NCBI GenBank assembly: GCA_031287525.1
Contig: JAITSU010000057.1
Location: forward strand, 1-64,000
Direction of reading: 5' to 3'
Length of the DNA stretch: 64,000 bases
DNA from: Zoogloeaceae bacterium
Lineage (GTDB): Bacteria; Pseudomonadota; Gammaproteobacteria; Burkholderiales; Rhodocyclaceae
Below are positions 14,534 to 22,193 of the stretch, one piece after another (within the stretch, counting starts at the first letter, position 1; each line of letters starts with the position of its first letter). Position numbers and translations under genes: made by a program. The notes under the pieces are model-generated. The model saw only the letters and a list, made by a program, of their open reading frames with translations, ran no database searches and had not been told where the DNA came from.

Positions 14534-14917
14534 TTATTTCCCTTGCGCGGGCGGTGTCGCCGCCAGGCGCTTGCGGTCAGCGGCGGAAAGGTTGATGCCG
14601 TCGAGTTGCACGATACCCAGGAATTTTTCTTCCCCGTCAAACACCAGCACCACCACTTTCCGGTGGGTGGTGGTCTTGACGTCCCAGCCCATCGCGTCGG
14701 CGTCTGAACGCACATAAGCCCAACGGTGCAGCCAGTTTCCTTTCGGCGTCAACACCGAGGATTCCGGTGTGCCGAGCGCCGCCTTGGCTTCGGCAAAGGT
14801 CGTGGCGCCAATCTCGAAGGCAGGAAGCGCGGCATCATTGAAATCCGTGCCAATGGTTGCTGTGGCGCAGGCGGCGAGGATGAAGAGGCTGACAAGCAGG
14901 GGGATGAGGCGTTTCAT
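14534..14917 (-). CDS. Lipoprotein, possible BamE/SmpA-like fold
   Basis: The 127-aa product has a lipoprotein signal MKRLIPLLVSLFILAACA (lipobox LAAC). The mature part has IGATTFAEAKAALGTPES, then KGNWLHRWAYV and two beta strands (RKVVVLVFDGEEKFLGIVQLDGI), a pattern like small outer-membrane lipoproteins of the SmpA/OmlA type. It is the last gene of the leftward lysogeny operon, 23 nt after the preceding gene. Lipoproteins in that place often alter the lysogen surface or block superinfection; here this is inference from position. Confidence 0.75.
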   Translation of the reverse strand: MKRLIPLLVSLFILAACATATIGTDFNDAALPAFEIGATTFAEAKAALGTPESSVLTPKGNWLHRWAYVRSDADAMGWDVKTTTHRKVVVLVFDGEEKFLGIVQLDGINLSAADRKRLAATPPAQGK

Positions 14918-14940
14918 AGTGATCCTTTCACGTGGTAATT

Positions 14941-15462
14941 TTAAGAGGGGAAAACCGTGTAGCTGTTACCCTTCTTTTTGCGGAAAATCGCGCCAGTTTC
15001 ATGCGCGAAATACAGCACGTAACGCGCTGTTTCCACGTCAACCGGAAGATATGGGTACAAATCAGTCTGACGAATTCCTGGAGACTGTTGCACAAGGGGA
15101 AGGATAATCTTCATGCACTGCCCAAAAAGCGGGTCGATGCGGGTAAATTCGCACATCAGGGCGGTGAACTGATCGACAAGTTCGGGGCGGTTTTTACGTT
15201 CTGCATATACCATATAAGAAATTTTCTGCAAAGCTCGACGAGCACCATCGTAATCACCATTCTGTAGATGTGCCAGTGCATCGAAAGGGCTGCTGCGGGC
15301 ATTTACCCAAAATGGTTCTCCTGCGCTTTCTTTACGGCGATGGGCTGGTGCTGGATTTTGCTTTTCTTTGTTATGCTTACCTGTTCTTCGTAAGCGACGA
15401 ACAAACCACCATAAACCCAGAAAAACGACCAACCAGAATACTCCGATCAAGAATTGACTCAT
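14941..15462 (-). CDS. Membrane-anchored protein of unknown function in the lysogeny operon
   Basis: The 173-aa product has one N-terminal membrane helix (FLIGVFWLVVFLGLWWFV), a basic cytoplasmic flank (RRLRRTGKHNKEKQ), a low-complexity linker and a helical domain from about residue 55 (SPFDALAHLQNGDYDGARRALQKI). The C-terminal part (PVDVETARYVLYFAHETGAIFRKK) looks winged-helix-like. I do not recognise the family. It lies between an unknown gene and the lipoprotein, all on the repressor strand, so it is probably expressed in the lysogen. Confidence 0.7.
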   Translation of the reverse strand: MSQFLIGVFWLVVFLGLWWFVRRLRRTGKHNKEKQNPAPAHRRKESAGEPFWVNARSSPFDALAHLQNGDYDGARRALQKISYMVYAERKNRPELVDQFTALMCEFTRIDPLFGQCMKIILPLVQQSPGIRQTDLYPYLPVDVETARYVLYFAHETGAIFRKKKGNSYTVFPS

Positions 15463-15478
15463 GTTACCCGCCTTTCAT

Positions 15479-16018
15479 CTAATCAGGTTTCATGCTGTGC
15501 GAAATGCTGCACCGGCAATCCAGCCGGTTGCAGGGTAGCTTCTTGGTTTTCCAGTAGGCGTCTGCATGATGCCTGTAGCCTGCCTTCGCTTCTTCCAGAC
15601 ATTCCGGGTAGGCGCGACCATCTTCGATGACGGACAAGCGCCAGTAGGGAAAGGTATCTACTTCCTGCTCGTATTTCAGGCGTTTCTTTTGAGCGTAATA
15701 GGCCAACAGGATACGCTGGACAAGAAGGTCGGTCATTGTGTAACAGTTGGAGCCACCCTCCTCTTCGTCATCATCTTCTTCCTGGTCTTGCGGGTACCGC
15801 TCACGCCAGTACGCAGTGTGCAGTTCGTAACGTAGCCAGCGCACACCACTTTCCTCGAAGAATACGCGACAAAGCCGTTTCAATTCCCTGTCACTCTCGC
15901 CATTGATGACTTTTCCCCCTACGCGCAGGATGCGCGAAAGGTCGCCTCGCCAGCGCGGGAATTCTTCACGAAAAATCGCGGTCAGCACCTGCTCGAAGAG
16001 TGCCTGGTTTTCATCCAT
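15479..16018 (-). CDS. Unknown protein with MuF-like C-terminal signature, lysogeny operon
   Basis: The 179-aa product has an N-terminal helical part and a strongly acidic segment (DQEEDDDEEEGG). The C-terminal region FPYWRLSVIEDGRAYPEC ... YWKTKKLPCNRLDCRC parallels the end of the MuF domain in this phage (RPYWRYVAVMDSRT ... WQTLWPPNGWGCRC). Conserved between them are PYWR, D-x-R, W-x-T, P and the CRC end. It is not next to head genes but directly behind the repressor, overlapping it by 8 bp. It may mimic or bind a head protein, for example as an exclusion factor; this is speculative. Confidence 0.7.
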   Translation of the reverse strand: MDENQALFEQVLTAIFREEFPRWRGDLSRILRVGGKVINGESDRELKRLCRVFFEESGVRWLRYELHTAYWRERYPQDQEEDDDEEEGGSNCYTMTDLLVQRILLAYYAQKKRLKYEQEVDTFPYWRLSVIEDGRAYPECLEEAKAGYRHHADAYWKTKKLPCNRLDCRCSISHSMKPD

Positions 16019-16649
16019 TTAAGAATTCTCTTGTTCGCTTACTCAACAGAACAAAAGCAGGACGCGCACTCGACCAGAGAAGGGCAATGGCGAGCAAGGG
16101 CGCGGCGGCGAGGGAAAAGCAGGTGGCAAAGTCATCCAGGGTAGTGGCGAAGCCGCCACCCAAAAAGGCCAGCAGGAAGAGTATCCCGCCACAACTGGCG
16201 ATGATGCAGAAGAAGAGCATCTCCAGCAGCGCTCCGCCCACTTCCTTGAAGCGGAGTTGCCGTGTCTTGTCTTTGGGCAAATCAAGAAAAAGCAGTGTCC
16301 AAGCCAGAAATCCCTTCGCGTCTTTTTTTTGCGCCTGCTGAATGACCACTGCATTTTCTTCTGCTGACGCCCACCCATCGCGAAACTCGCCGCCATTTGC
16401 TCGCGCAGCTTCACCTGCTGCCTGCTGTGCTGCCAGTCTGGCGTGTGCCTCAAGAGTAATGCCAGTGAGGATGTAGAGCACGTCCACACCAGATGCAGCA
16501 AGTGCCGATAGCTGAGAAGCATCCGGCGCAGTCTTCCCTGTCTCCCAAGAAAAAAGAGTTTGCTTTGTTGTCCCTGCGATTGCCGCAAATGCGGGCTGCG
16601 TCATTCCTAAACGCTCACGCTCTTCTCTTAACCGTTCTCCGATAGACAT
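16011..16649 (-). CDS. Phage repressor with XRE helix-turn-helix and two C-terminal membrane segments
   Basis: The 212-aa product begins MSIGERLREERERLGMTQ; this start follows an AAAGGA ribosome site 9 nt upstream and is the usual start of XRE domains. The HTH is TQPAFAAIAGTTKQTLFSWETGK, followed by the common phage repressor segment ASGVDVLYILTG. The C-terminal half has two hydrophobic helices (LLEMLFFCIIASCGGILFLLAFLG and FSLAAAPLLAIALLW), so the protein is predicted to be membrane-bound. It is divergent from the early operon, the place of Mu repressor c, and heads a four-gene leftward operon. Confidence 0.82.
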   Translation of the reverse strand: MSIGERLREERERLGMTQPAFAAIAGTTKQTLFSWETGKTAPDASQLSALAASGVDVLYILTGITLEAHARLAAQQAAGEAARANGGEFRDGWASAEENAVVIQQAQKKDAKGFLAWTLLFLDLPKDKTRQLRFKEVGGALLEMLFFCIIASCGGILFLLAFLGGGFATTLDDFATCFSLAAAPLLAIALLWSSARPAFVLLSKRTREFLNG

Positions 16650-16667
16650 AAAAAATTTCCTTTTTGC

Positions 16668-16696
16668 TTGCCAAGGAAAGATTTCTTTCCTAAAAT
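16668..16696 (+). promoter_or_regulatory. Early promoter with operator palindrome
   Basis: TTGCCA, 17 bp, TAAAAT gives a near-consensus sigma70 promoter reading toward the early genes. Its spacer holds an inverted repeat AGGAAAG-attt-CTTTCCT (16674-16691), with a further TTTCC box at about 16655, a good candidate for the repressor operator. Confidence 0.65.
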
Positions 16697-16734
16697 AACG
16701 CTCATCATCACTCACAGGCACTAATCATACCGCC

Positions 16735-17010
16735 ATGACTACTCCACTGCACACCCCCCTGCCTTACCCACAGACACGCCAGACGGCGCGGGCATGGTTC
16801 CTCGACAACGGCGTCTGCATTGCCGAATGGGCGCGTGACCAGGGTCTGAGTTACCAGCGCGTCAAAGATTTTTTCCGCCGCCAGCAAATGCCCAAAGGGG
16901 TGCGCGGCGAAGCGCACCGCGTTGCGGTCGCACTTGGGCTGAAAAAAAACCCGAACCTCCGCGTGGATTTGACCGCGCCCGTCAGTCAGGTATCGAAGAG
17001 GTCAGTATGA
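16735..17010 (+). CDS. Cro/Ner-like DNA-binding early regulator
   Basis: The 91-aa product has a helix-turn-helix around NGVCIAEWARDQGLSYQRVKDFFRR and a following segment GVRGEAHRVAVALGLKK. This order is common in small DNA-binding proteins found first in the early operon of Mu-like and related phages. It is divergent from the repressor and about 30 nt downstream of the predicted early transcript start. By position it should act like Mu Ner, lowering repressor transcription during lytic growth. It overlaps the next gene by 4 bp. Confidence 0.78.
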   Translation: MTTPLHTPLPYPQTRQTARAWFLDNGVCIAEWARDQGLSYQRVKDFFRRQQMPKGVRGEAHRVAVALGLKKNPNLRVDLTAPVSQVSKRSV

Positions 17011-17315
17011 GCGCTTACACCAACGACGCCCAGCAGCGACTGATCAAACTCATCCTGCTGATGTTCGGCGATGTCGTACAGGGCTTTCCGCCCTCAACCC
17101 TCGCGCGTGAATTGGGTTGCGCCCCCGCCGTCATGACGCGCGACCTCGCCAACCTTTTAGAAGCGGGCATTGCCGTAAAAAATGAACAAACGGGGCTTTG
17201 GAAGCTTACTCCCCGCCTGCCGCAGCAAGCCATCAAGGTTTTCACCGCCATCGACCGCGCCGAGCGTGAGCTTGCCGAGACGAAGGCGCGTTTTATTCAT
17301 CAACCCATGCAATGA
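17007..17315 (+). CDS. Winged-helix phage regulator
   Basis: The 102-aa product has an N-terminal winged helix (LIKLILLMFGDVVQGFPPSTLARELGCAPAVMTRDLANLLEAGI) with the wing AVKNEQTGLWKLTPR, similar in outline to IclR-type DNA-binding domains. The C-terminal helix is probably for dimerisation. It overlaps the Cro-like gene by 4 bp. Role probably regulation or transposition support in the early operon; not certain. Confidence 0.72.
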   Translation: MSAYTNDAQQRLIKLILLMFGDVVQGFPPSTLARELGCAPAVMTRDLANLLEAGIAVKNEQTGLWKLTPRLPQQAIKVFTAIDRAERELAETKARFIHQPMQ

Positions 17316-17331
17316 CAAGGACGCAACCATC

Positions 17332-18333
17332 ATGAGCAAATTTACACCCTCCGAAGCCCCTGTGCAAAAACGCGGGCGCAAACCCGGCATCGCAGAAGTA
17401 CCGCCAGAACCCGATTTCAACCAGCCGTACATTGATAGCGCAATGGAGGTAATGCGCCAAACGGAACTGGCGAAAGAACAAGAAGCCTTCTCGGAAACTT
17501 TCGATTTGGGGTGCTTCGTCGGTGCAGCACAAATGGCATCGGCGATGGGCAGTTTTTGCGAAGCTTCGCAAATTCGCGCCTTCTCTGAAATCAAAAAATC
17601 TAAAGCATTCAAACACATAGCAATAAATCATCCAAATGGGGAATTGCGAATTTCGCAAAATATCGACGAATTTTGCCGGGCGGTTTTCAAGCGTGGCTAC
17701 AGGGTTATGCAGGATGACGAAGGAATTCTTCAGCGTTTGGGCGGGGCAGCTTTCGATGCACTTAACAGCCTGGGCATCTCTCGCGGTCAGATGCGCCTGC
17801 TGATCAGTCTCCCCGAAGACGAACGCGCCGCTGTCGCCGAGGCTGTCAAGTCCGGCGAGAAATCCGAAGTGGTGAGCCTGATTCAAGACCTCGCCAACAA
17901 GCTGGACGAAACCCGCCAGAAGGTCGACGAACTCAAAGCCGAAGATACCGCCAACAAAAGCTTGCTCGCCGAGCGCGCGAAAAAGGTGGATGCCCTGGAA
18001 GCAAAGCTGAAGCGTGCCGTGAATGCCGAGCCGGATACCGTGGTCAGCGAACTGCGCGACGTGGTGAACAAGTGGATGAACGACGCTCTGGGCGCGATCC
18101 AGGGCAACTTCCGTTTGTCCATTCAGCAATTGCTCGACTACGAAGCCACGCAGCGGGATGCGGGCGTGGCGCTGGATTCAAAAGTCTGGCTGGCGGGCGT
18201 CTTCGCGCAGGTGGCGGATGCGCTCAACACCGAGCGCGGGGCGTTTTTTATTCCCGATGTGGGCGCGGTGGCAAAGCGCCCGGAATGGCTGGATTTTTCA
18301 GCGGATGTGAATCAGGCGTCGATCGACCAATGA
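17332..18333 (+). CDS. Early coiled-coil protein of unknown function
   Basis: The 333-aa product starts MSKFTPSEAPVQKRGRKPG; the longer upstream frame is read through the previous gene in another phase. The N-terminal half includes a helical domain (FDLGCFVGAAQMASAMGSF). The middle has FDALNSLGISRGQMRLLISLPEDERAAV, resembling ParB-type HTH context. Then comes a long coiled coil (KLDETRQKVDELKAEDTANK, LLAERAKKVDALEAKLKRA). It lies just before transposase in the early operon. I do not recognise a named family. Confidence 0.75.
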   Translation: MSKFTPSEAPVQKRGRKPGIAEVPPEPDFNQPYIDSAMEVMRQTELAKEQEAFSETFDLGCFVGAAQMASAMGSFCEASQIRAFSEIKKSKAFKHIAINHPNGELRISQNIDEFCRAVFKRGYRVMQDDEGILQRLGGAAFDALNSLGISRGQMRLLISLPEDERAAVAEAVKSGEKSEVVSLIQDLANKLDETRQKVDELKAEDTANKSLLAERAKKVDALEAKLKRAVNAEPDTVVSELRDVVNKWMNDALGAIQGNFRLSIQQLLDYEATQRDAGVALDSKVWLAGVFAQVADALNTERGAFFIPDVGAVAKRPEWLDFSADVNQASIDQ

Positions 18334-18358
18334 ACGGACGAACGCAGTTCGCCCCTAC
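18331..18358. repeat. Palindromic repeat, copy 6 (half unit)
   Basis: GGACGAACGCAGTTCGCCCCTAC directly after the stop codon of the preceding gene, before transposase A. Confidence 0.85.
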
Positions 18359-18379
18359 ACCTGAACCCTGACGCCCATC

Positions 18380-20134
18380 ATGCTTTCTGCCGCCACCATC
18401 GAACGCCTGTTTCGCCTCGCCACCGCCCTTTGCGCGGCGAAACATGGCGGCAAGGAAGCGCTCTACACCGCCTGTGCCAATGAACTTGGCATCAGCCGGG
18501 CAACGCTTTTACGTTATCTGAAGGAAGTGACCGTGCAACCCGCGCGCAAACAACGCACCGACGCCGGAAGCAGCCAGTTGGACAGGGAAGAAGCCAAGAC
18601 CCTTTCGGCTTTCCTGATGGAATCCCTGCGTAAAAACAACAAGCGCCTGATGTCCATCCCCCAGGCGCTGGCAACCCTGCGCGCCAATGGCGAGATTCGC
18701 GCCGAAGCCGTGGATAAAGCCACGGGCGAACTGCGCCCGCTTTCACCCTCTGCCGTCTCGCGCGCCTTGAAACTCTACGGGATGCACCCCGACCAGCTTC
18801 TGCGCCCCGCGCCCGCCAAGGAATTGAAGAGTTTGCACCCCAATCATGTCTGGCAAATCGACGCTTCGCTGTGCGTACTGTACTACCTCATCGGCGACGG
18901 CGGTTTGCAGGTGATGGAACACGACCAGTTCTACAAAAACAAGCCCAAGAACCTCGCCAGAATCGCCGCCGATCGCGTGTGGTCGTATGAAATCACCGAC
19001 CACTATTCAGGCAGCATCTTTGTGTTTTATGTGATGGGATCGGAGTCCGCCGCCAATCTGGCGGAGAGTTTCATTCAGTGCGTCACCAATACCGGCAACG
19101 GGCATTTTCATGGCGTGCCGCTGATTCTGATGATGGACATGGGCAGCGCCAATACGAGCGGCATGTTCAGGAACCTTGCCCGCCGTCTGCAAGTGCAAAC
19201 GCTGGCGCACATGCCCGGCGCGGCACGGGCGACGGGGCAGGTGGAAAACGCCCGCAACATCATCGAACGTAGTTTTGAATCCGGGCTTGCTTACTGCGCC
19301 ATCCGCGATCTCTCCGAACTGAACGAGCGCGCCCGCCAGTGGTGCGTGTGGTTTAACTCGACACAAAAGCATTCCCGCCACGGCAAGGCGCGGCATGAAC
19401 TCTGGCAGACCATCACGGCGGATGAACTGCGCCTCGCGCCGCCGCCGGAACTTTGCCGCGAATTGCTGACCCACACGCCAGAAACCCGCAAGGTCAGCGA
19501 CTTTTTGACCATCAGTTTCAATGGGCGTGACTATGACGTACATGAGATTCCCCGCGTCATGGTCGGCGAGAAACTTGCCATCACCTGGAATCCCTACGAT
19601 CTCGACTCCGCGCTGGTGGTGGATGTTGATGCCGACGGGCATGAATTGCTCACCCGCATCCCGGCGATCGAACGCGACGAAGCGGGGTTTCGTGTCGAAG
19701 GCGCAAACATCATCGGCGAGGACTACGCCCGTCACGCCAATACCATAGCAGACGAAAACCGGAAAGAAGTCGAACTGGCGGCAATGGGCGTCTCCACGCT
19801 GGTGGAAGCCGAAGCCGCAAGGAAGAAAAAGGAACTGCCTTTCGGCGGGCGCATTGACCCCTGGAAGGTTGCCGCCGAAGCCAACCTGCCGACATGGATA
19901 CCCAAACGTGGCACGGCGCTCTCCGTCAGCACGCAGACCGTTGCCGTCGAAAAAACCCTCAACCATTTCGAGATTGCCCGCGCCCTCTGCGCCCGTGGCG
20001 TGGTGATGGATGCCGACAAGAACCGCCAGATTGCCGGATGGTTCCCGGATGGCGTGCCGGAATCGGAACTCGCCGCCCTGGAACAACGCCTGACCGTCCG
20101 CGCCGGATTGCGGGTGGTGGGGGGAATGTCATGA
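18380..20134 (+). CDS. Mu-type transposase A (DD35E)
   Basis: The 584-aa DDE transposase would cut and join the prophage ends for integration and replicative transposition. N-terminal HTH segments are around ANELGISRATLLRYLKEVT and SPSAVSRALKLYGM. The catalytic core has D161 (HVWQIDASLCVLYYL), D253 (LILMMDMGSANTSG) and E289 (ATGQVENARNIIERSFE), with 35 residues between the second Asp and the Glu. A C-terminal Mu-transposase-type domain has ISFNGRDYDVHEIP and ITWNPYDLDSALVVD. The gene is complete and ends overlapping the ATPase gene. An intact triad means the element may still move. Confidence 0.95.
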   Translation: MLSAATIERLFRLATALCAAKHGGKEALYTACANELGISRATLLRYLKEVTVQPARKQRTDAGSSQLDREEAKTLSAFLMESLRKNNKRLMSIPQALATLRANGEIRAEAVDKATGELRPLSPSAVSRALKLYGMHPDQLLRPAPAKELKSLHPNHVWQIDASLCVLYYLIGDGGLQVMEHDQFYKNKPKNLARIAADRVWSYEITDHYSGSIFVFYVMGSESAANLAESFIQCVTNTGNGHFHGVPLILMMDMGSANTSGMFRNLARRLQVQTLAHMPGAARATGQVENARNIIERSFESGLAYCAIRDLSELNERARQWCVWFNSTQKHSRHGKARHELWQTITADELRLAPPPELCRELLTHTPETRKVSDFLTISFNGRDYDVHEIPRVMVGEKLAITWNPYDLDSALVVDVDADGHELLTRIPAIERDEAGFRVEGANIIGEDYARHANTIADENRKEVELAAMGVSTLVEAEAARKKKELPFGGRIDPWKVAAEANLPTWIPKRGTALSVSTQTVAVEKTLNHFEIARALCARGVVMDADKNRQIAGWFPDGVPESELAALEQRLTVRAGLRVVGGMS

Positions 20135-21486
20135 AAACCAAAGAAATTGTCGTCAAGGTTTTGGAGACATTAAGCCCCATGACCTGCCGCCAACTGGCGA
20201 AAGAATCAGGGCTGTCCAAATCCTTGTGTGACCGCTTGCTGCGCGATGGTTCTATCCCGGCGCACAAAGAAAACCGGCGGCGCTTTTGCGACTGGCTGCT
20301 GAAAATTATTGACGCTACGCCAGAAACCGGAATTGAGAAACGAATCCCGGACGTACTGCTTGCGATTAGCGTAGGGATCCCACCGCTACGAAAGGCGCAG
20401 GAGCGGCATTTTGGGGCGTCCCAAATTGATGCTGGGACGAAAACCAAGCCCACCCTACGTCATTTTTCCGCGAAGCCCTCACCGCGCCTTAAATCCGCTT
20501 TTTCAAAAAAGCCCCGGAAGCGCGGCAACGCATCCGGGGCGTCTCCCGAAGTTCCATCTATCAACCATGATTCCCAGGAGGATTCCATGTTACTACGTTC
20601 CGAGAACCTGACCCAAGCCGCCAAAAGGCAGTTCGGGCTGACGCGCTCGCCCTTTATCGACGAGGTGAATACCACCGCCGATGTCTTCAATTCCGCCAGC
20701 ACCCGCTACGTGCGCGCCGCGCTGCTGGATGCCGCACTGAATCATGGCTTCATCGCCATCGTGGGCGAGTCCGGCGCGGGCAAGACCACGCTCGCCGAGG
20801 AACTTGAAGAGCGCGTCGCCAGCGAAGCCCGCCCGGTCATCGTCATCCGCCCCTATGTGCTGGCGATGGAAGACAACGACAACAAGGGGCGCACGCTGAA
20901 AAGCGGGCAGATTGCCGAAGCCATCATCCGCACCCTCGACCCCACAGGCAGCCCGAAGCGCACGCCGGAAGCGCGATTCAGGCAGGTGCATGAGTTGCTG
21001 AAACAAAGCCGCGCCGCAGGCTACAGCCACCTGATTCTGATTGAAGAGGCGCATTGCCTGCCCACGCCGACCTTGAAGCATCTGAAACGCTTTCTCGAAT
21101 TGAAACAGGGGCTTTCCCGGCTGTTGGGCGTCTGTCTCATCGGGCAGCCGGAATTGAAAGTGCGTTTATCCGAGCAAAAGGCGGACGTGCGCGAAGTCGT
21201 CCAAAGGTGCGAAATCATCGACCTGCCGCCGCTGGATAACGACTTGCCCGCCTACATCGCCCACAAGTTCGAGCGCGTCGGCGTCAAGGCATCCGACATC
21301 CTCGCCACCGATGCCGCCGACGCCATCCGCGCCCGCCTGATTCGCGTCCCGCGCGGCGGCAAGGCGAGCGAAGCGGTCTCCCTCTGCTTTCCCCTGGTGG
21401 TCAACAACCTGCTCGCCCGCGCCATGAACGCGGCGGCGGCAGCGGGCTGGGCGAAGGTCGACGCGCAAGTGATCGGGGGGATTTGA
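20131..21486 (+). CDS. MuB-like transposition ATPase (AAA+), with N-terminal HTH extension
   Basis: The 451-aa frame starts at an ATGA overlap with transposase. Its AAA part (from about residue 153) has ALNHGFIAIVGESGAGKTTLAEEL (Walker A), YSHLILIEEAHCLPT (Walker B), VCLIGQPELKVRL (sensor I region) and arginine-rich ends, as in ExeA/TniB/MuB ATPases that choose target DNA. The first ~60 residues hold an HTH (MTCRQLAKESGLSKSLCDRLL). Between them is a poorly conserved linker that contains inverted-repeat DNA (GCGTAGGG ... CCCTACG). A strong ribosome site before an internal ATG at 20587 suggests the 299-aa ATPase is also or mainly made alone, and that two genes have become one frame. Confidence 0.88.
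   Translation: MKTKEIVVKVLETLSPMTCRQLAKESGLSKSLCDRLLRDGSIPAHKENRRRFCDWLLKIIDATPETGIEKRIPDVLLAISVGIPPLRKAQERHFGASQIDAGTKTKPTLRHFSAKPSPRLKSAFSKKPRKRGNASGASPEVPSINHDSQEDSMLLRSENLTQAAKRQFGLTRSPFIDEVNTTADVFNSASTRYVRAALLDAALNHGFIAIVGESGAGKTTLAEELEERVASEARPVIVIRPYVLAMEDNDNKGRTLKSGQIAEAIIRTLDPTGSPKRTPEARFRQVHELLKQSRAAGYSHLILIEEAHCLPTPTLKHLKRFLELKQGLSRLLGVCLIGQPELKVRLSEQKADVREVVQRCEIIDLPPLDNDLPAYIAHKFERVGVKASDILATDAADAIRARLIRVPRGGKASEAVSLCFPLVVNNLLARAMNAAAAAGWAKVDAQVIGGI
20574..20589 (+). promoter_or_regulatory. Strong internal ribosome binding site for the ATPase domain
   Basis: CCAGGAGGATTCC-ATG places a full AGGAGG 5 nt before an in-frame ATG. The product from here, MLLRSENLTQAAKRQFGL, begins like stand-alone phage transposition ATPases. 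Confidence 0.7.
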
Positions 21487-21487
21487 C

Positions 21488-21817
21488 ATGGCTGCATCAG
21501 GGATCAGAGGTAGGGGCGAACGGCGTTCGCCCGTTCGTCGGTCGCCCGCCGCCCGCTACGGAGTGGATATACATCTCTCCAACCTCAAAGCCTGCCTGCA
21601 CTGGCTGCTGGATACGGGCGTGCCGGTTGAACGGATCGAAATGAATCAGGCAACCCCCGCGCCGTTTATTCACATCACCCCGCATCCGGCGCTGGCGCGC
21701 TTTGCCTGCCAGACCGAAAGCTATGGTCGCCGCGAAGTCGGCAATCAGGTCATCTTCAAATTCCGCATTCTGCATCGGGGCTGCTGGCTGTTGTGGGAAG
21801 GAGGGGACGCGCCATGA
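21488..21817 (+). CDS. Small hypothetical early protein with repeat-derived N-terminus
   Basis: The product is 109 aa. Residues 4-22 (SGIRGRGERRSPVRRSPAA) are read from a palindromic repeat. Normal-looking sequence then follows: YGVDIHLSNLKACLHWLLDTGVPVERIEM, ITPHPALARFACQTESYGRREV, FRILHRGCWLLWE. It has no signal or membrane helix. Position after the ATPase and a 4-bp overlap with the next gene place it in the early operon. Function unknown. Confidence 0.65.
   Translation: MAASGIRGRGERRSPVRRSPAARYGVDIHLSNLKACLHWLLDTGVPVERIEMNQATPAPFIHITPHPALARFACQTESYGRREVGNQVIFKFRILHRGCWLLWEGGDAP
21510..21540. repeat. Palindromic repeat, copy 7 (translated)
   Basis: GTAGGGGCGAACGGCGTTCGC plus CCGTTCGTCG, inserted in frame after the first codons of a small early gene. 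Confidence 0.88.
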
Positions 21818-22182
21818 ACCTCTTTCTCACCGCGCTCTTAACCGTCGCCTGCTGTTACCTCATCTGGCTGGATATTCAGGGCGTCAGCCTCTCCAGCCTG
21901 CTCCGCCGCGCTGTGCTTGCCCGCGAGCTTGAGATTTTGCAACGCGAGATGGCGGCGGCGAAGGGCGTGGGCGAATCCGTCCAGCGCCATGACCGGCAGG
22001 ATTTTACGAGTCTCTTGCCCTTCGTGCCCAAAGGCGAAGGCTCGCCGCGCGGTACGACCTGCATCGCCCTCGCCGCCCACATCTCCGCTTCGATGGCGAA
22101 TTTCAGGCTCCGCCGCCTGTTTGAAGACGGGCGGGTAAAGCGGATTCAGGGCGTGAACCGGCAATATTTTTATTACCAATGA
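21814..22182 (+). CDS. Membrane-anchored small early protein
   Basis: The product is 122 aa from MNLFLTALLTVACCYLIWLDI, an N-terminal membrane helix. A helical segment follows (LARELEILQREMAAAKGVGES). The C-terminal domain (TCIALAAHISASMANFRLRRLFEDGRVKRIQG) looks like a winged helix. The start overlaps the previous stop (ATGA); a frame seven codons longer is less likely. Function unknown; overlaps the next gene's upstream frame by 4 bp. Confidence 0.68.
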   Translation: MNLFLTALLTVACCYLIWLDIQGVSLSSLLRRAVLARELEILQREMAAAKGVGESVQRHDRQDFTSLLPFVPKGEGSPRGTTCIALAAHISASMANFRLRRLFEDGRVKRIQGVNRQYFYYQ

Positions 22183-22193
22183 AAGGAATCAAC

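Noticed and set aside
14941-16018. Anti-CRISPR (AcrIIC) genes in the lysogeny operon
   Set aside because: Neisseria Mu-like prophages carry AcrIIC genes, but nothing here resembles those I know, and the proteins are larger with membrane or MuF-like features.
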